Shown here in pieces: positions 42,883 through 56,729 of a stretch of DNA of 64,000 nt. Position 1 is the first letter of the stretch; each line of letters begins with the position of its first letter. Source of the DNA: Synechococcus sp. UW140 (lineage in GTDB: Bacteria > Cyanobacteriota > Cyanobacteriia > PCC-6307 > Cyanobiaceae); assembly GCA_945861595.1 (NCBI GenBank), contig CAMAVE010000004.1, forward strand, positions 1-64,000, read 5' to 3'. The notes beneath the pieces were generated by a model. It worked only from the letters and a program-made list of their open reading frames with translations, was not told where the DNA came from and made no database searches. The position numbers and the translations under genes were made by a program.

Positions 42883-44085
42883 TCAGTCAACCGCCAAGGG
42901 GGTCGCCTCCTCCACCGCTGCGGCTGCGGCCGCCGCCAGCTTTGCCGCCGCCGCAGCAGCCAGGGGCTTCATCGAGTTGGCGGTGACATCGGCGCCTTCG
43001 GTGAGCTTCTGGCGCACCAGCACTTCGATCGCGTCCTTCGGCGCCGGGTTTTGCTCCAACCAGATGATCGTGTTGTCGCGACCCTGGCCAATGTTGTCGC
43101 CCTCGTAGCTATACCAGGCGCCCTTGCGCACCACCACGCCGGTTTCTTCGGCCAGGTCGAGCAGGCAGCCGATTGTGCTGATGCCGCGGCCAAACAGGAT
43201 GTCGAATTCGGCGATGCGGAAGGGGGGGGCCACTTTGTTTTTGGCCACCTTCACCTTGGCGCGGATGCCGTATTCCTCCGTGCCCCGCTTAAGGGTCTGG
43301 ATGCGACGGATATCAAGACGCACCGAGGCGTAGAACTTCAGGGCGTTACCGCCCGTGGTGGTTTCCGGGTTGCCGTAGGTGACGCCAATCTTCTGGCGCA
43401 GCTGGTTGAGGAAGATCACGGTGCAACCGGATTTGCCGATATTGCCGGTGATCTTGCGCATGGCCTGGCTCATCAGCCGGGCCTGGGCCCCCACCGCCAG
43501 ATCGCCCATCTCCCCCTCGATCTCAGCTCGGGGCGTCAAGGCCGCCACCGAGTCCACCACCACGATGTCAACCGCAGCGGAGCGCACCAGCTGGTCGACG
43601 ATTTCCAGGGCCATCTCGCCGGTGTCGGGCTGGGACACCAGCAGGTTTTCGATGTCCACCCCCAGGGCCGCCGCGTAGACGGGATCGAGGGCATGCTCCG
43701 CATCCACGAAGGCCGCCACACCACCGCGCCGCTGCACCTCGGCAATGGCATGGAGGGTGAGGGTGGTCTTACCGGAGCTTTCCGGGCCGTAGACCTCCAC
43801 CACCCGCCCCTTGGGATAGCCACCGCCCAGGGCCAGGTCCAAGGTGAGGGCGCCGGTGGGGGTGGTTTCAATCCGCATGCGGGAGGCATCCCCCAGCCGC
43901 ATGATCGAACCCTTGCCGAAATTGCGCTCGATCTGATTCAGCACCAGGCCGAGGGCCTTGTCCCGTTCGCCGGCGGCGCGGGCATCCGAACCCCGGGTCT
44001 CGCCCAGGCGTGTTTCGGCGCCCCGGGCGTCAGCCCCCCGGCCGGAGGCAGCTTTGGACTCGGAGGATTTGTCGTCGGCAGGCAT
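42883..44085 (-). CDS. recA: recombinase RecA
   Basis: [62 protein letters not shown]. Confidence 0.99.
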   Translation of the reverse strand: MPADDKSSESKAASGRGADARGAETRLGETRGSDARAAGERDKALGLVLNQIERNFGKGSIMRLGDASRMRIETTPTGALTLDLALGGGYPKGRVVEVYGPESSGKTTLTLHAIAEVQRRGGVAAFVDAEHALDPVYAAALGVDIENLLVSQPDTGEMALEIVDQLVRSAAVDIVVVDSVAALTPRAEIEGEMGDLAVGAQARLMSQAMRKITGNIGKSGCTVIFLNQLRQKIGVTYGNPETTTGGNALKFYASVRLDIRRIQTLKRGTEEYGIRAKVKVAKNKVAPPFRIAEFDILFGRGISTIGCLLDLAEETGVVVRKGAWYSYEGDNIGQGRDNTIIWLEQNPAPKDAIEVLVRQKLTEGADVTANSMKPLAAAAAAKLAAAAAAAVEEATPLAVD

Positions 44086-44361
44086 GTCTGCGAATCAGCG
44101 ATGGAATGGGCCGCAGGGCTAGGGCGAGGCAACGGCAAGGCCGAAGCCGAAATCGAGGCCGGCACCAGCTCTCCCAGGGTGAGTTGCCCCCGTGAATTCA
44201 GCTAGCGAGCTCACGGGGAGCCGTTCACCAGGACGGCCCCACGGGAGCCAATGCCACCGGAAGGGCCAGGTGTCCCAGGGGAACGGACTGGGGATGGGGA
44301 TCCGGCCACCGAAGCCGGGAGGGCCGAACGGGGGGGGGGCAGCTCGAGGGGCCGCAACCTA

Positions 44362-44375
44362 GTACAGACGTACCC
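44362..44375 (-). promoter_or_regulatory. candidate LexA (SOS) box upstream of recA
   Basis: Minus strand GGTACGTCTGTACT fits the cyanobacterial LexA motif RGTACNNNDGTWCB as I recall it. Confidence 0.6.
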
Positions 44376-44382
44376 TAGCGAA

Positions 44383-45138
44383 TCAGGGCCAGCTCGCCAA
44401 GGGGGCCGCAAAGCGATCCGGCTCCAGCAGCACGATCCCCGGGGGCAAGTCCTGCCGATCCTGCGGTCCCAGGTAGCCCCAGGACACCAGGAAGCAGCGC
44501 ACGGACTCCAGGCCCGCTGTGGCGCGCACCTGTTCGAGGGTGGGGCGCCGGTCTTCGACAAACCAGAGCGGCAGGCCTGGTTGCTCCTGGCCCAGACGCA
44601 GCAAGACCTCGGGCTTGCTGCCCTGCTCGTGGCCGTACACGGCCCGGGGCTCCAGGCCATGGGCCGCCAACAGCTCGCAGGCGAAGGCCCGGCCCTTGGT
44701 GGTGAGCACGACCCAGTCGGAGCCTTCCGCGGCGAGCTGGGACAAGCGCTTGACCACCCCCGGATAGGGCTGGTGCAGGGCCAGCCAGGCGGCCCGATCC
44801 TGGGCCAGGGCCCGGTGGCGCAGGTCTTCGAGGGCCCGTTGCAGCAGCTCGGGGGCCAACTGCCAACGCTCCAAGGCCGCCTGGAGCTGGTCCCGGTAGT
44901 GGGCCAGATAGGCCTGCAGGTCCAGGTCGGGGCGGGAGAGCTCTAGGGCGGCCAGCACCATCTCCCAGCCCTTGTGAATCAGGGGTCGCAATAGGGCAAA
45001 ACCAGGCGGGGCCGCCAACGGCAACTGAACCCCAGGCTTGAGCTCCAGGGCAGCGCGGCGAGCGCTCCACCAATACTCGGCCATGCCATCAACCAGCACC
45101 CCATCAAAGTCAAAAACCAGCAGAGGAGCTGTGTTCAG
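44383..45138 (-). CDS. HAD family hydrolase
   Basis: LLVFDFDGVLVDGMAEYW (motif I), VVLTTKGRAF, LPLWFVEDRRPTLEQV; the DFDG motif lies upstream of the first GTG/ATG, so start assigned to CTG 45138 (uncertain; GTG 45099 would truncate motif I). Confidence 0.8.
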   Translation of the reverse strand: MNTAPLLVFDFDGVLVDGMAEYWWSARRAALELKPGVQLPLAAPPGFALLRPLIHKGWEMVLAALELSRPDLDLQAYLAHYRDQLQAALERWQLAPELLQRALEDLRHRALAQDRAAWLALHQPYPGVVKRLSQLAAEGSDWVVLTTKGRAFACELLAAHGLEPRAVYGHEQGSKPEVLLRLGQEQPGLPLWFVEDRRPTLEQVRATAGLESVRCFLVSWGYLGPQDRQDLPPGIVLLEPDRFAAPLASWP

Positions 45139-45158
45139 GGTCTTTTAGGAGATTCAAA

Positions 45159-45230
45159 CTGGGTCGCTAGGATTCGAACCTAGGAATGGCGGGACCAAAA
45201 CCCGCTGCCTTACCACTTGGCGACGACCCA
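45159..45230 (-). tRNA. tRNA-Gln (TTG)
   Basis: Reverse strand TGGGTCGTCGCCAAGTGGTAAGGCAGCGGGTTTTGGTCCCGCCATTCCTAGGTTCGAATCCTAGCGACCCAG; anticodon TTG. Confidence 0.95.
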
Positions 45231-45421
45231 ACAGGTTCAGTGGGTCGAAACAGCACGGCCAGCGGCATGAACCGTGACGGCTGAATCTCCCTTGAACACC
45301 CTGATAGTTACCCACAGCGGGCCGACCTTCGTCAACGTCCGAGCCCCCAACCAGGCCCAGGTACCAGGCCAATGCTGAAAAGTCCCGCAGCCCACCCCAG
45401 CCGCCCCAAGCGGCTGGCCCC

Positions 45422-47503
<2,082 letters not shown>

Positions 47504-48533
47504 GGATCCACCAAGCCGCGGGCCAGGTCGAGGGCCTGGCAGCGCAGGTCGGCCTGCTCGCGCAGGGGCGCCCCCCGGGCTTCGGCCTCGATCAGGAGGG
47601 GCTGGAGCAGGCTGCGGGCCCTGCCGCCAAAGGCGACCCCTGCGGCTCCGGAGTCCGGAGGAAGCAAGGCCAGGCTCGCTCCATTCGTGCCCCCCGCCAG
47701 CTGCAGGGGGCCCGGCGGCGCCCAGGGGCGCACCGCCTGCAGCAGGGCCACCGCCGCCCGGGCGGTGCCCACGCCCACATCGCCACTCATGGGCCGACCA
47801 TCGAGCTGCCAGAGGGGCCTAAACCCCGCCTGACGCAACAGGCCGAAGCGCTGCCAAAGCTCGGCGGCCAGCTGCCTGGCGCTGGCGGGCCCGGGCCCGT
47901 CGTGCTCCAGCCCACAACTCACCGCCAGGCGCCGCAGGGGCACGCCACTGGCCAGCACCTGCTGCAGGCGGGCCGCAAAGGCCTTGCCACGACCGATGCG
48001 GGTATGGATCTCCACCGCGTCAGGGCGCAGCTCGGCCAGCAGGGCGGGCACGGCGGCGGCGCTGAGCACGGTCTGGTGCTCCCCAATCAGGCCCAGGGGA
48101 CAGGCGGGCCGGCAACGGCCACAGCCGTAGCAGCGATCGGCCTCCACCCCCCCCGCGGCGCCGATCGCCAGGGCCGGACAGACCCGCTGACAGGGCCTGG
48201 GGCAATCCGATGGACACAGGCGCGGATCGAAGCTGGCCTTGCGGAAATGGGGGTCATCGCCATCGTTCAGGCTGACCATCAACCAGGGGGGTTGACCATC
48301 CCGGGCCTGGTCCTTGAGCTGGGGCTGCCGTTGGCTTTGGGCCTCGGCCCAGGCCATGCCGCGTCGCGCCGCGGCAACCGCCGCCGGATCGGCCGCCACA
48401 TCAATGCAGTCAACGCCCACCAGGCTGTAGAGGGCGCACAGGTCTTCGATCGCAGCCAGATCGTGGTTGCTGGCTCCGCAGATCAACTTGACCCACCGGC
48501 CCCGGGCCAGGGCCAGCTCCGGCGCCATGCGGC

Positions 48534-48992
48534 TCAGGCGGCGACCTGATCGAGCGGTTGCCAGCGCAGGGCCCGGGCACCCCCCATCTCCACAACCACC
48601 TTGAGGCGACCATCGCGCTGGGTGAATTCCACCAGGGAGGCCCGTTCGGCGGCGGAGAGCACCTGACCTTCAAGCAACCAAAGCAGCATCGGCTGGGGGC
48701 TCTCCAGCAGGGCACCCAACTGGGGCATCACCCGCTGGATCTCACCGACGGCGGCGCTGCGGCCGACGCTCTGGTGGCCCAGGTGGGGCGGGCGAATGCC
48801 GTGGGATTGGAAGAGGAAGGCCTCCAAATCGCCCAGCCCCCGAGCCGAGGCCATCTGGGCGCGGTAACCGGCGGCGCGCAGGCGCCGCAGCAGCCTCGTT
48901 TCCGATCCCCCTTCCAAGGGCACATAGAGGGCCAGGGCACCGGAGCGCTCGAGATCCCGACGAAAACCGCGGCCGGTGAGCAGCAGGGGCAT
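48534..48992 (-). CDS. ndhN: NAD(P)H-quinone oxidoreductase subunit N
   Basis: [29 protein letters not shown]...[36 protein letters not shown]. Confidence 0.93.
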   Translation of the reverse strand: MPLLLTGRGFRRDLERSGALALYVPLEGGSETRLLRRLRAAGYRAQMASARGLGDLEAFLFQSHGIRPPHLGHQSVGRSAAVGEIQRVMPQLGALLESPQPMLLWLLEGQVLSAAERASLVEFTQRDGRLKVVVEMGGARALRWQPLDQVAA

Positions 48993-49482
48993 GCGGAGGT
49001 CGACGGCTCAGGTGCTCCCACTTTGCCAGCAGCCTTCCGGTTGTGGGGGGACGGGCTACAGGTCTGGACCGCGCCAGCCGTTGGCCCGAGCCGGGTGATC
49101 GGGCCGACAGAAGGGGGTCAGGCCATGGGTTAAATTATTTGCTTGTGCTACTGCCTGTGCCCGTCCGCTAGCCGGGCCTCCAGCGCATTGCACAGGGTTG
49201 CCCTTGGGGGCAACTCCCTCGGCCAGTGCCATGGAATCGGCTCTTCGGAGCTGGCGCCATCGCCGGGAAACTGCTTCTCACGCTGCTGGGCTGGTTCATT
49301 CCAACCCAACCACGCAGCCCGGATGAGTAAGTCCCAGCCTGCTGCTTCGAGCGTCGCTAGCGCCTTCAGAGAGCCACCCCGGTGGCCCTCTCCAGCCTGC
49401 CTCGATCGAACCAGCTTCACCTCAGGGACGACCGAACCGGTCCTTTCCCTAGGTGGTCCTGCTGGCGTTTGTTCAGAGTTCT

Positions 49483-50130
49483 ATGTCCATCGGCATCCTT
49501 GGGAAGAAATTGGGCATGTCCCAATTCTTCGACGACACAGGCAAATCCATCCCGGTCACCGTGATCGAGGCTGGTCCCTGCCGCATTACCCAGCTCAAGT
49601 CCACCAGCACCGACGGATACACCGCCGTGCAGCTGGGCTTCGGTGACATTCGCGAAAAGCTCGTGAACAAGCCGGCTGCGGGCCACCTGGCCAAGTCAGG
49701 CGATGAGCCCCTGCGCCACCTGCGCGAGTACCGCGTTGACAGCGTTGAGGGCCTCTCCCTGGGCAGCAGCATCACCGTCTCCGACTTTGAAGCCGGCCAG
49801 AAGGTTGATGTAAGCGGCGACACCATGGGCCGCGGTTTTGCGGGCTTGCAGAAGCGCCACGGCTTTAGCCGGGGCCCCATGAGCCACGGCTCGAAGAACC
49901 ACCGCGAACCGGGTTCGATCGGTGCGGGCACGACCCCCGGTCGCGTCTACCCCGGTAAGCGCATGGCCGGCCGCTACGGCGGCAAGCAAATCACCACCAA
50001 GGGCCTGGTCATCCTCAAGGTGGACACCGAACGCAACCTGCTGGTGGTGAAGGGCTCGGTACCGGGGAAACCCGGCTCCCTGCTCAACATCCTCCCCGCC
50101 AAACGGGTTGGCTTCAAAGCCGCGAATTGA
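49483..50130 (+). CDS. rplC: 50S ribosomal protein L3
   Basis: [57 protein letters not shown]. Confidence 0.99.
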   Translation: MSIGILGKKLGMSQFFDDTGKSIPVTVIEAGPCRITQLKSTSTDGYTAVQLGFGDIREKLVNKPAAGHLAKSGDEPLRHLREYRVDSVEGLSLGSSITVSDFEAGQKVDVSGDTMGRGFAGLQKRHGFSRGPMSHGSKNHREPGSIGAGTTPGRVYPGKRMAGRYGGKQITTKGLVILKVDTERNLLVVKGSVPGKPGSLLNILPAKRVGFKAAN

Positions 50131-50148
50131 GGAGGACGTAAGTAAGCC

Positions 50149-50784
50149 ATGGTCAACTGTGTCGTCCGCGATTGGCAGGGCAAGGAAGCCGGCAAGGCCA
50201 GCCTTGATCTGAAAGTCGCCAAGGAAACAACTGCCAACGATCTGGTGCATCGCGCCGTCGTGCGGCAACTCGCCAATGCCCGCCAGGGCACGGCCAGCAC
50301 GCTCACCCGGGCCGAAGTGGCCGGTGGTGGTCGTAAGCCCTACAAGCAGAAAGGCACCGGTCGCGCCCGCCAGGGCTCGATCCGCACCCCCCTTCGCCCC
50401 GGCGGTGGTGTGGTGTTCGGTCCCAAACCCCGCAGCTACACCCTGGGGATGAACCGCAAGGAACGTCGCCTGGCCCTGCGCACGGCCCTGATGAGCCGCA
50501 GCGCCGACCTCGTGGTGGTGAAGGGTTTTGCCGAGGGCCTCAGCGCTCCCAAAACCAAGGAAATCATCGCTGGCCTGGGCCGCCTCGGCATCGCCGAGGG
50601 CGCCAAGGTTCTGGTGGTGCTCGATAGCCCCAGCGATGTGGTGCGCCTCTCGGTGCGCAACCTCGAGAAGGTGAAACTGATCGCCGCCGATCAGCTCAAC
50701 GTGTTCGACCTGCTGCACGCCAGTTCCCTGGTGGTGAGCGACGAAGCACTCGCGAAGATTCAGGAGGTCTACGGCGATGACTGA
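50149..50784 (+). CDS. rplD: 50S ribosomal protein L4
   Basis: [36 protein letters not shown]. Confidence 0.99.
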   Translation: MVNCVVRDWQGKEAGKASLDLKVAKETTANDLVHRAVVRQLANARQGTASTLTRAEVAGGGRKPYKQKGTGRARQGSIRTPLRPGGGVVFGPKPRSYTLGMNRKERRLALRTALMSRSADLVVVKGFAEGLSAPKTKEIIAGLGRLGIAEGAKVLVVLDSPSDVVRLSVRNLEKVKLIAADQLNVFDLLHASSLVVSDEALAKIQEVYGDD

Positions 50785-51079
50785 ACGTTTTGCAGGCCGG
50801 CTTGCGGATGTGATCCGCCGGCCCCTGATCACCGAGAAGGCCACCCGGGCCATTGAGCAGAACCAGTACACCTTCGAGGTGGACCACCGGGCTGCCAAAC
50901 CCGACATCAAGGCCGCCGTCGAACAACTGTTCGACGTCAAGGTCGTCGGCATCAGCACCATGAATCCGCCGCGCCGCAGCCGTCGCGTCGGCCGTTTTGC
51001 CGGCAAGCGCGCCCAGGTGAAAAAGGCCGTGGTGCGCCTGGCCGTGGGCAACGCCATCCAGCTCTTCCCCGAGGCCTGA
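50777..51079 (+). CDS. rplW: 50S ribosomal protein L23
   Basis: [46 protein letters not shown]. Confidence 0.99.
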   Translation: MTERFAGRLADVIRRPLITEKATRAIEQNQYTFEVDHRAAKPDIKAAVEQLFDVKVVGISTMNPPRRSRRVGRFAGKRAQVKKAVVRLAVGNAIQLFPEA

Positions 51080-51094
51080 GGGGTCTGAACCGAC

Positions 51095-51958
51095 ATGGGA
51101 ATCCGTAAGTACCGCCCAATTACCCCAGGCACCCGCACCCGGGTCGCCAGCGACTTCAGTGAAGTCACTGAGCGCCGTCCGGAACGCAGCCTGGTGGTGG
51201 CCAAACACCGCCGTAAGGGCCGCAACAACCGCGGTGTGATCACTTGCCGTCACCGAGGTGGCGGCCACAAGCGCCTCTATCGCATCGTCGACTTCCGTCG
51301 CGACAAGTTCGGTGTGGTGGCCCGCGTCGCCGCGATCCACTACGACCCGCACCGCAACGCCCGGCTGGCCCTGCTCTTCTACGCCGACGGCGAGAAGCGC
51401 TACATCCTGGCCCCCGCCGGCATCGCCGTTGGCCAAACCGTGGTGTCCGGTCCCGAGTCTCCGATCGAGAACGGCAATGCCCTGCCCCTCTCGGCCATCC
51501 CGCTGGGCTCCAACGTCCACAACGTGGAGCTCTACGCCGGCCGCGGCGGCCAGATGGTGCGCACCGCCGGTGCCAGCGCCCAGGTGATGGCGAAAGAGGG
51601 CGATTATGTCGCCCTCAAATTGCCCTCCACGGAGGTGCGCCTTGTGCGCCGCGAGTGCTACGCCACCCTGGGCGAAGTGGGCAACGCCGAGGTGCGCAAC
51701 ACCAGCCTCGGCAAGGCCGGCCGCAAGCGCTGGCTCGGACGCCGCCCCGAAGTGCGCGGCAGTGTGATGAACCCCTGCGATCACCCCCACGGTGGTGGCG
51801 AGGGTCGGGCACCGATCGGTCGGTCGGGTCCCGTCACCCCCTGGGGCAAACCAGCCCTGGGCTACAAGACCCGTAAGCGGAACAAACCCAGCAATCGGTT
51901 TGTGCTCCGGAAACGTCGCCGCACCTCCAAGCGGAGCCGTGGCGGACGCGATTCCTGA
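51095..51958 (+). CDS. rplB: 50S ribosomal protein L2
   Basis: [31 protein letters not shown]-type [22 protein letters not shown]. Confidence 0.99.
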   Translation: MGIRKYRPITPGTRTRVASDFSEVTERRPERSLVVAKHRRKGRNNRGVITCRHRGGGHKRLYRIVDFRRDKFGVVARVAAIHYDPHRNARLALLFYADGEKRYILAPAGIAVGQTVVSGPESPIENGNALPLSAIPLGSNVHNVELYAGRGGQMVRTAGASAQVMAKEGDYVALKLPSTEVRLVRRECYATLGEVGNAEVRNTSLGKAGRKRWLGRRPEVRGSVMNPCDHPHGGGEGRAPIGRSGPVTPWGKPALGYKTRKRNKPSNRFVLRKRRRTSKRSRGGRDS

Positions 51959-51993
51959 TGAACCACACCGCTTTGCTTTTCGCTTAAACCGCC

Positions 51994-52269
51994 ATGGGAC
52001 GATCACTCAAAAAAGGTCCGTTTGTTGCCGACAGCCTGCTTCGCAAGGTTGAGAAGCAAAACGCCGCCGAAGACAAATCCGTTATCAAGACCTGGTCGCG
52101 GGCTTCCACGATCCTGCCGATGATGATCGGACACACCATTGCCGTTCACAACGGCAAGGCCCATGTCCCCGTCTACGTGACGGAACAGATGGTGGGCCAC
52201 AAACTCGGGGAATTCGCGCCCACGCGCACCTTCCGAGGCCACATCAAGGACAAGAAAGGAGGTCGCTAG
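51994..52269 (+). CDS. rpsS: 30S ribosomal protein S19
   Basis: [39 protein letters not shown]. Confidence 0.99.
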   Translation: MGRSLKKGPFVADSLLRKVEKQNAAEDKSVIKTWSRASTILPMMIGHTIAVHNGKAHVPVYVTEQMVGHKLGEFAPTRTFRGHIKDKKGGR

Positions 52270-52272
52270 GAC

Positions 52273-52626
52273 ATGGCCAACCCATCCCCCACCCAGGCAC
52301 TCGCCCACGGGCGCTTCATCCGAGGCTCCGTGTCGAAGGTGCGTCGCGTGCTCGACCAGATCCGTGGTCGGACCTATCGGGACGCCCTGATCATGTTGGA
52401 GTTCATGCCCTACCGCTCCACCGGACCCATCACCAAGGTGCTGCGTTCGGCCGTGGCCAACGCTGAGCACAACCTGGGTCTGGATCCCTCCTCCCTGGTG
52501 ATCACCACCGCCAGCGCCGACATGGGTCCGTCCCTGAAGCGCTTCCGGCCCCGCGCCCAGGGTCGCGCCTACGCGATCAAGAAACAGACCTGCCACATCA
52601 GCATTGCTGTGGCTCCTTCCGCCTGA
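52273..52626 (+). CDS. rplV: 50S ribosomal protein L22
   Basis: [54 protein letters not shown]. Confidence 0.99.
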   Translation: MANPSPTQALAHGRFIRGSVSKVRRVLDQIRGRTYRDALIMLEFMPYRSTGPITKVLRSAVANAEHNLGLDPSSLVITTASADMGPSLKRFRPRAQGRAYAIKKQTCHISIAVAPSA

Positions 52627-52645
52627 CCCCCGAGGACACCGACCG

Positions 52646-53374
52646 ATGGGACACAAGATCCATCCAACCGGACTGCGCCTGGGGATCACCCAGGAACACC
52701 GGTCCCGCTGGTACGCCCCCAGCAAAACGTATCCGACCCTCCTCCAGGAGGACGACCGGATCCGCAAGTTCATCCACAAGAAATACGGCGCCGCTGGCAT
52801 CAGCGACGTGCTGATCGCCCGCAAGGCCGACCAGCTTGAGGTGGAACTCAAAACCGCACGCCCCGGCGTGCTTGTCGGCCGCCAAGGCACCGGCATTGAG
52901 GACCTCCGCAGCGGCATCCAAACGACCATCGGCGATCGCAACCGTCAGGTGCGCATCAACGTGGTCGAAGTGGAGCGCGTCGACGCCGACGCCTTCCTGC
53001 TGGCCGAATACATCGCCCAGCAACTGGAAAAGCGGGTGGCCTTCCGACGGGTCATGCGCATGACCGTGCAGCGGGCCCAACGGGCTGGCGTGCTCGGCCT
53101 CAAGATCCAAGTGAGCGGTCGCCTCAACGGCGCCGAGATCGCCCGGACCGAATGGACCCGCGAAGGTCGCGTTCCCCTGCATACCCTGCGGGCCGACATC
53201 GACTACGCGACCAAGGTGGCCACCACCACCTACGGCGTCCTGGGCATCAAGGTCTGGGTGTTTAAGGGCGAAGTACTGCCAGGGCAATCCGACAAGCAAC
53301 CGGTGGGTGTTTCACCCAAGCGGCGCGCGAACCGGCGGCCCCAACAGTTCGAAGACCGCTCCAACGAGGAGTGA
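52646..53374 (+). CDS. rpsC: 30S ribosomal protein S3
   Basis: [26 protein letters not shown] domain, [13 protein letters not shown]. Confidence 0.99.
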   Translation: MGHKIHPTGLRLGITQEHRSRWYAPSKTYPTLLQEDDRIRKFIHKKYGAAGISDVLIARKADQLEVELKTARPGVLVGRQGTGIEDLRSGIQTTIGDRNRQVRINVVEVERVDADAFLLAEYIAQQLEKRVAFRRVMRMTVQRAQRAGVLGLKIQVSGRLNGAEIARTEWTREGRVPLHTLRADIDYATKVATTTYGVLGIKVWVFKGEVLPGQSDKQPVGVSPKRRANRRPQQFEDRSNEE

Positions 53375-53390
53375 TCAGGAAATCTGAACC

Positions 53391-53867
53391 ATGCTGAGTC
53401 CTAAAAGAGTCAATTTCCGCAAACAGCAGCGGGGCCGCATGCGCGGTGTCGCCACCCGGGGCAACACGATTGCCTTCGGTGAGTTTGCGCTTCAGGCCCA
53501 GGAATGTGGCTGGATCACCTCACGCCAGATTGAGGCCAGCCGTCGGGCCATGACCCGCCACATCAAGCGGGGCGGCCAGATCTGGATCCGGATCTTCCCG
53601 GACAAGCCCGTCACCATGCGCCCGGCCGAAACCCGGATGGGCTCTGGTAAGGGCAACCCGGAGTTCTGGGTGGCCGTGATCAAGCCCGGTCGCATCCTCT
53701 TTGAGATGGGTGGTGCCGAACTCACCCCCGAAGTCGCCAAAGAGGCCATGCGTCTGGCCCAGTACAAACTGCCGCTCAAGACCAAGTTCCTGAGCCTGTC
53801 CGACCAGGCCCCCGCTGGCGAGGCAGTCCAGGCCAGCCCCGAACCCGCCGTCACCGTGGAGTCCTGA
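53391..53867 (+). CDS. rplP: 50S ribosomal protein L16
   Basis: [36 protein letters not shown]. Confidence 0.99.
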   Translation: MLSPKRVNFRKQQRGRMRGVATRGNTIAFGEFALQAQECGWITSRQIEASRRAMTRHIKRGGQIWIRIFPDKPVTMRPAETRMGSGKGNPEFWVAVIKPGRILFEMGGAELTPEVAKEAMRLAQYKLPLKTKFLSLSDQAPAGEAVQASPEPAVTVES

Positions 53868-53869
53868 CC

Positions 53870-54082
53870 ATGGCCCGTCCCGACATCGCCGAGGCCCGCA
53901 AGCTCACCGACGGCGAAATCAATGACCAGATCGACGGCATCCGCCGCGAACTGTTCACCTTGCGCTTCGAGCAGGCCACCCGCCGGCTCGAAAAACCCCA
54001 CCGTTTCAAAGCTGCCCGCATCCGGCTGGCCCAATTGATGACGGTGAAAACGGAGCGCAGCCGCGCCACCGTCGCCTCCTGA
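53870..54082 (+). CDS. rpmC: 50S ribosomal protein L29
   Basis: [39 protein letters not shown]. Confidence 0.97.
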   Translation: MARPDIAEARKLTDGEINDQIDGIRRELFTLRFEQATRRLEKPHRFKAARIRLAQLMTVKTERSRATVAS

Positions 54083-54099
54083 ACCCCCACTGAAACGCC

Positions 54100-54351
54100 A
54101 TGGCACTCAAGGAAAGGGTCGGCACCGTCGTCAGCGACAAGATGGAAAAAACGGTGGTGGTGGCGGTCGAAAACCGCTTCCCCCATCCCATCTATCAAAA
54201 GACCGTCAGCCGCACCACCCGCTACAAAGCCCACGACGAGGAGAATTCCTGCCGCGTGGGTGACCGGGTTCGCATCACCGAAACCCGTCCCCTCAGCCGC
54301 ACCAAACGTTGGGCCGTGGCTGAGATCCTGTCCCCATCCAGCGCCAGCTGA
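54100..54351 (+). CDS. rpsQ: 30S ribosomal protein S17
   Basis: [38 protein letters not shown]. Confidence 0.98.
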   Translation: MALKERVGTVVSDKMEKTVVVAVENRFPHPIYQKTVSRTTRYKAHDEENSCRVGDRVRITETRPLSRTKRWAVAEILSPSSAS

Positions 54352-54364
54352 GGAGTCCCTACCG

Positions 54365-54730
54365 ATGATTCAGCAGGAAACCTACTTAAACGTCGCTGAT
54401 AACAGCGGCGCTAAGCGCATCCAATGCATTCGGGTGCTCGGCACCAACCGGCGCTATGCCCACGTCGGTGACGTGATCGTGGCCGCCGTCAAGGACGCCA
54501 TGCCCAACATGGGCGTCAAGAAGTCCGATGTGGTGAAGGCCGTTGTGGTGCGCACCCGCGCCACCCTGCGCCGCGACACCGGCAACTCGATCCGGTTTGA
54601 CGACAACGCCGCCGTGATCCTGGGCAACGACAACAACCCCAAGGGCACCCGCGTGTTCGGTCCCGTCGCCCGTGAACTGCGGGAGCGGAACTTCACCAAG
54701 ATCGTGTCCCTCGCTCCCGAGGTGATCTGA
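54365..54730 (+). CDS. rplN: 50S ribosomal protein L14
   Basis: [36 protein letters not shown]. Confidence 0.99.
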   Translation: MIQQETYLNVADNSGAKRIQCIRVLGTNRRYAHVGDVIVAAVKDAMPNMGVKKSDVVKAVVVRTRATLRRDTGNSIRFDDNAAVILGNDNNPKGTRVFGPVARELRERNFTKIVSLAPEVI

Positions 54731-54732
54731 CC

Positions 54733-55089
54733 ATGGCAACCGCAACCCCCCAGGCCAAGCCCACCACGCGCATCAAGATGCGCGTCAAAAAGGGCGACAC
54801 CGTCCAAGTGATCAGCGGCAAGGACAAGGGCAAGACCGGTGAGGTCCTGCGCACCCTACCGACCGAAAACCGGGTGATCGTGCAGGGCATCAACCTGCGC
54901 ACGCGCCATGTCAAGCCAACGCAAGAAGGCGAGACCGGTCGCATCGTCACCGAGGAAGCCTCGCTGCACGCCTCCAATGTGATGCTGTACTCCACCGATA
55001 AAAAGGTGGCCAGCCGCGTCGAGATCGTTGTCAACCCAGACGGCACCAAACAGCGCCGCCTCAAGAAAACCGGTGAACTGCTCCCTTGA
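54733..55089 (+). CDS. rplX: 50S ribosomal protein L24
   Basis: [27 protein letters not shown]. Confidence 0.98.
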   Translation: MATATPQAKPTTRIKMRVKKGDTVQVISGKDKGKTGEVLRTLPTENRVIVQGINLRTRHVKPTQEGETGRIVTEEASLHASNVMLYSTDKKVASRVEIVVNPDGTKQRRLKKTGELLP

Positions 55090-55181
55090 GCAGCCCCCGC
55101 GTTTTGCCCCATTTCCCATCCCCTGACCCGATCCCGTCCGCCTTCTGACAACGCCCAGAAGCGCACCCCCTTCCCCCCGCC

Positions 55182-55721
55182 ATGTCCCTCAAACAGAGCT
55201 ATCGGGAGACGATCCAGCCCAAGTTGCTGAAAGATCTCAATCTCTCGAACGTCCACGAAGTCCCGAAGGTGCTCAAGGTCACCATCAACCGGGGCCTAGG
55301 TGAGGCCGCCCAGAACGCCAAGGCGCTCGAGGCCTCGATCCAGGAAATCGCCACGATCACCGGCCAAAAGGCCCTGGTGACTAGGGCGAAGAAAGCCATC
55401 GCTGGTTTCAAGATCCGTGCCGGCATGCCCATCGGCGTTGCCGTCACCCTTCGCGGCGACCGCATGTATGCCTTCCTGGAGCGCCTGATCAACCTGGCCC
55501 TGCCCCGCATCCGTGACTTCCGCGGCGTTAGCCCGAAAAGCTTTGACGGCCGGGGGAACTACACCCTGGGTGTCCGCGAGCAAATCATCTTTCCGGAGAT
55601 TTCCTTCGACAAGATCGACGCCATCCGGGGCATGGACATCACCATCGTGACCAGTGCCCGTAACGACGAAGAGGGCCGGGCCCTCCTCCGCGAGATGGGA
55701 ATGCCGTTCCGCAGCAACTGA
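55182..55721 (+). CDS. rplE: 50S ribosomal protein L5
   Basis: [40 protein letters not shown]. Confidence 0.99.
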   Translation: MSLKQSYRETIQPKLLKDLNLSNVHEVPKVLKVTINRGLGEAAQNAKALEASIQEIATITGQKALVTRAKKAIAGFKIRAGMPIGVAVTLRGDRMYAFLERLINLALPRIRDFRGVSPKSFDGRGNYTLGVREQIIFPEISFDKIDAIRGMDITIVTSARNDEEGRALLREMGMPFRSN

Positions 55722-55741
55722 GCCCTCCTCGGACCCGACCC

Positions 55742-56143
55742 ATGGCCAACCACGACCCAATTTCAGACATGCTCACTCGCATTCGCAATGCGAGTGAGAA
55801 GCGCCACCAGACCACCAAGGTGCCTGCCTCGCGCATGGCCCGCAGCATTGCCAAAGTGCTGCAGCAGGAGGGATTCATCAGCGACATCTCCGAAGAAGGA
55901 GAAGGCGTGCTGACCACCCTCGTGCTTGGTCTCAAGTACAGCGGCAAACACCGCCTGCCGACCATCCGTTCCGTGCAACGGGTGAGCAAGCCCGGCCTGC
56001 GGATTTACAAGAACACCCGCCAGCTCCCCAAAGTGCTGGGCGGTCTCGGTGTTGCCATCATCTCCACCTCCAAAGGTGTGATGAGCGACCGTGACGCCCG
56101 CAAGCAGGGCGTGGGCGGCGAAGTGCTCTGCTACGTCTACTGA
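55742..56143 (+). CDS. rpsH: 30S ribosomal protein S8
   Basis: [32 protein letters not shown]. Confidence 0.99.
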   Translation: MANHDPISDMLTRIRNASEKRHQTTKVPASRMARSIAKVLQQEGFISDISEEGEGVLTTLVLGLKYSGKHRLPTIRSVQRVSKPGLRIYKNTRQLPKVLGGLGVAIISTSKGVMSDRDARKQGVGGEVLCYVY

Positions 56144-56157
56144 TCTGGGAGGTTTCC

Positions 56158-56697
56158 ATGTCTCGTATTGGTAAAGCACCAATTTCTGTTCCCGATAAGG
56201 TCAGCGTCAGCCTCAACGGCCTCGCTGTCACCGTGAAGGGCCCCAAAGGGGAATTAAGCCGCACACTGCCCGAAGGCGTGAGCGTTGCCCAGGACGGCAA
56301 CACCATCGTGGTGAGCCCGACTAGCAGCCACCGCCGCTCGCGCGAGCGCCATGGCCTCTGCCGCACCCTCGTGGCCAACATGGTCGAAGGGGTGAGCCAG
56401 GGCTTCACCCGCAAGCTCGAGATCGTCGGCGTGGGTTACCGCGCCGCCGTTCAGGGCAAAAAGCTGGTGGTGAGCGCGGGTTACAGCCATCAGGTCGAGA
56501 TGGATCCCCCCGCCGGCATCACCTTCGCCGTCGATGGCAACACCACGGTGTTGGTGTCTGGCGCCGACAAGGAGGTGGTCGGCAACGAAGCCGCCAAGGT
56601 GCGGGCCATTCGTCCACCTGAGCCCTACAAGGGCAAGGGCATCAAGTACGAAGGCGAGAAGATTCTCCGCAAAGCCGGCAAGACCGGTAAGAAATGA
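56158..56697 (+). CDS. rplF: 50S ribosomal protein L6
   Basis: [35 protein letters not shown]. Confidence 0.99.
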   Translation: MSRIGKAPISVPDKVSVSLNGLAVTVKGPKGELSRTLPEGVSVAQDGNTIVVSPTSSHRRSRERHGLCRTLVANMVEGVSQGFTRKLEIVGVGYRAAVQGKKLVVSAGYSHQVEMDPPAGITFAVDGNTTVLVSGADKEVVGNEAAKVRAIRPPEPYKGKGIKYEGEKILRKAGKTGKK

Positions 56698-56729
56698 GAT
56701 CTGCCTGATCGCCGTTACCCTGCATCCCC

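Noticed and set aside
42820-44205. 461-aa plus-strand ORF opposite recA
   Set aside because: Antisense shadow of recA.
49148-49420. 90-aa minus-strand ORF in the rplC leader
   Set aside because: No domain or Shine-Dalgarno recognised; the region is better explained as the rplC 5' leader.
49696-52006. Long minus-strand ORFs (515 and 436 aa) opposite rplC-rplB
   Set aside because: Antisense to unmistakable ribosomal protein genes.
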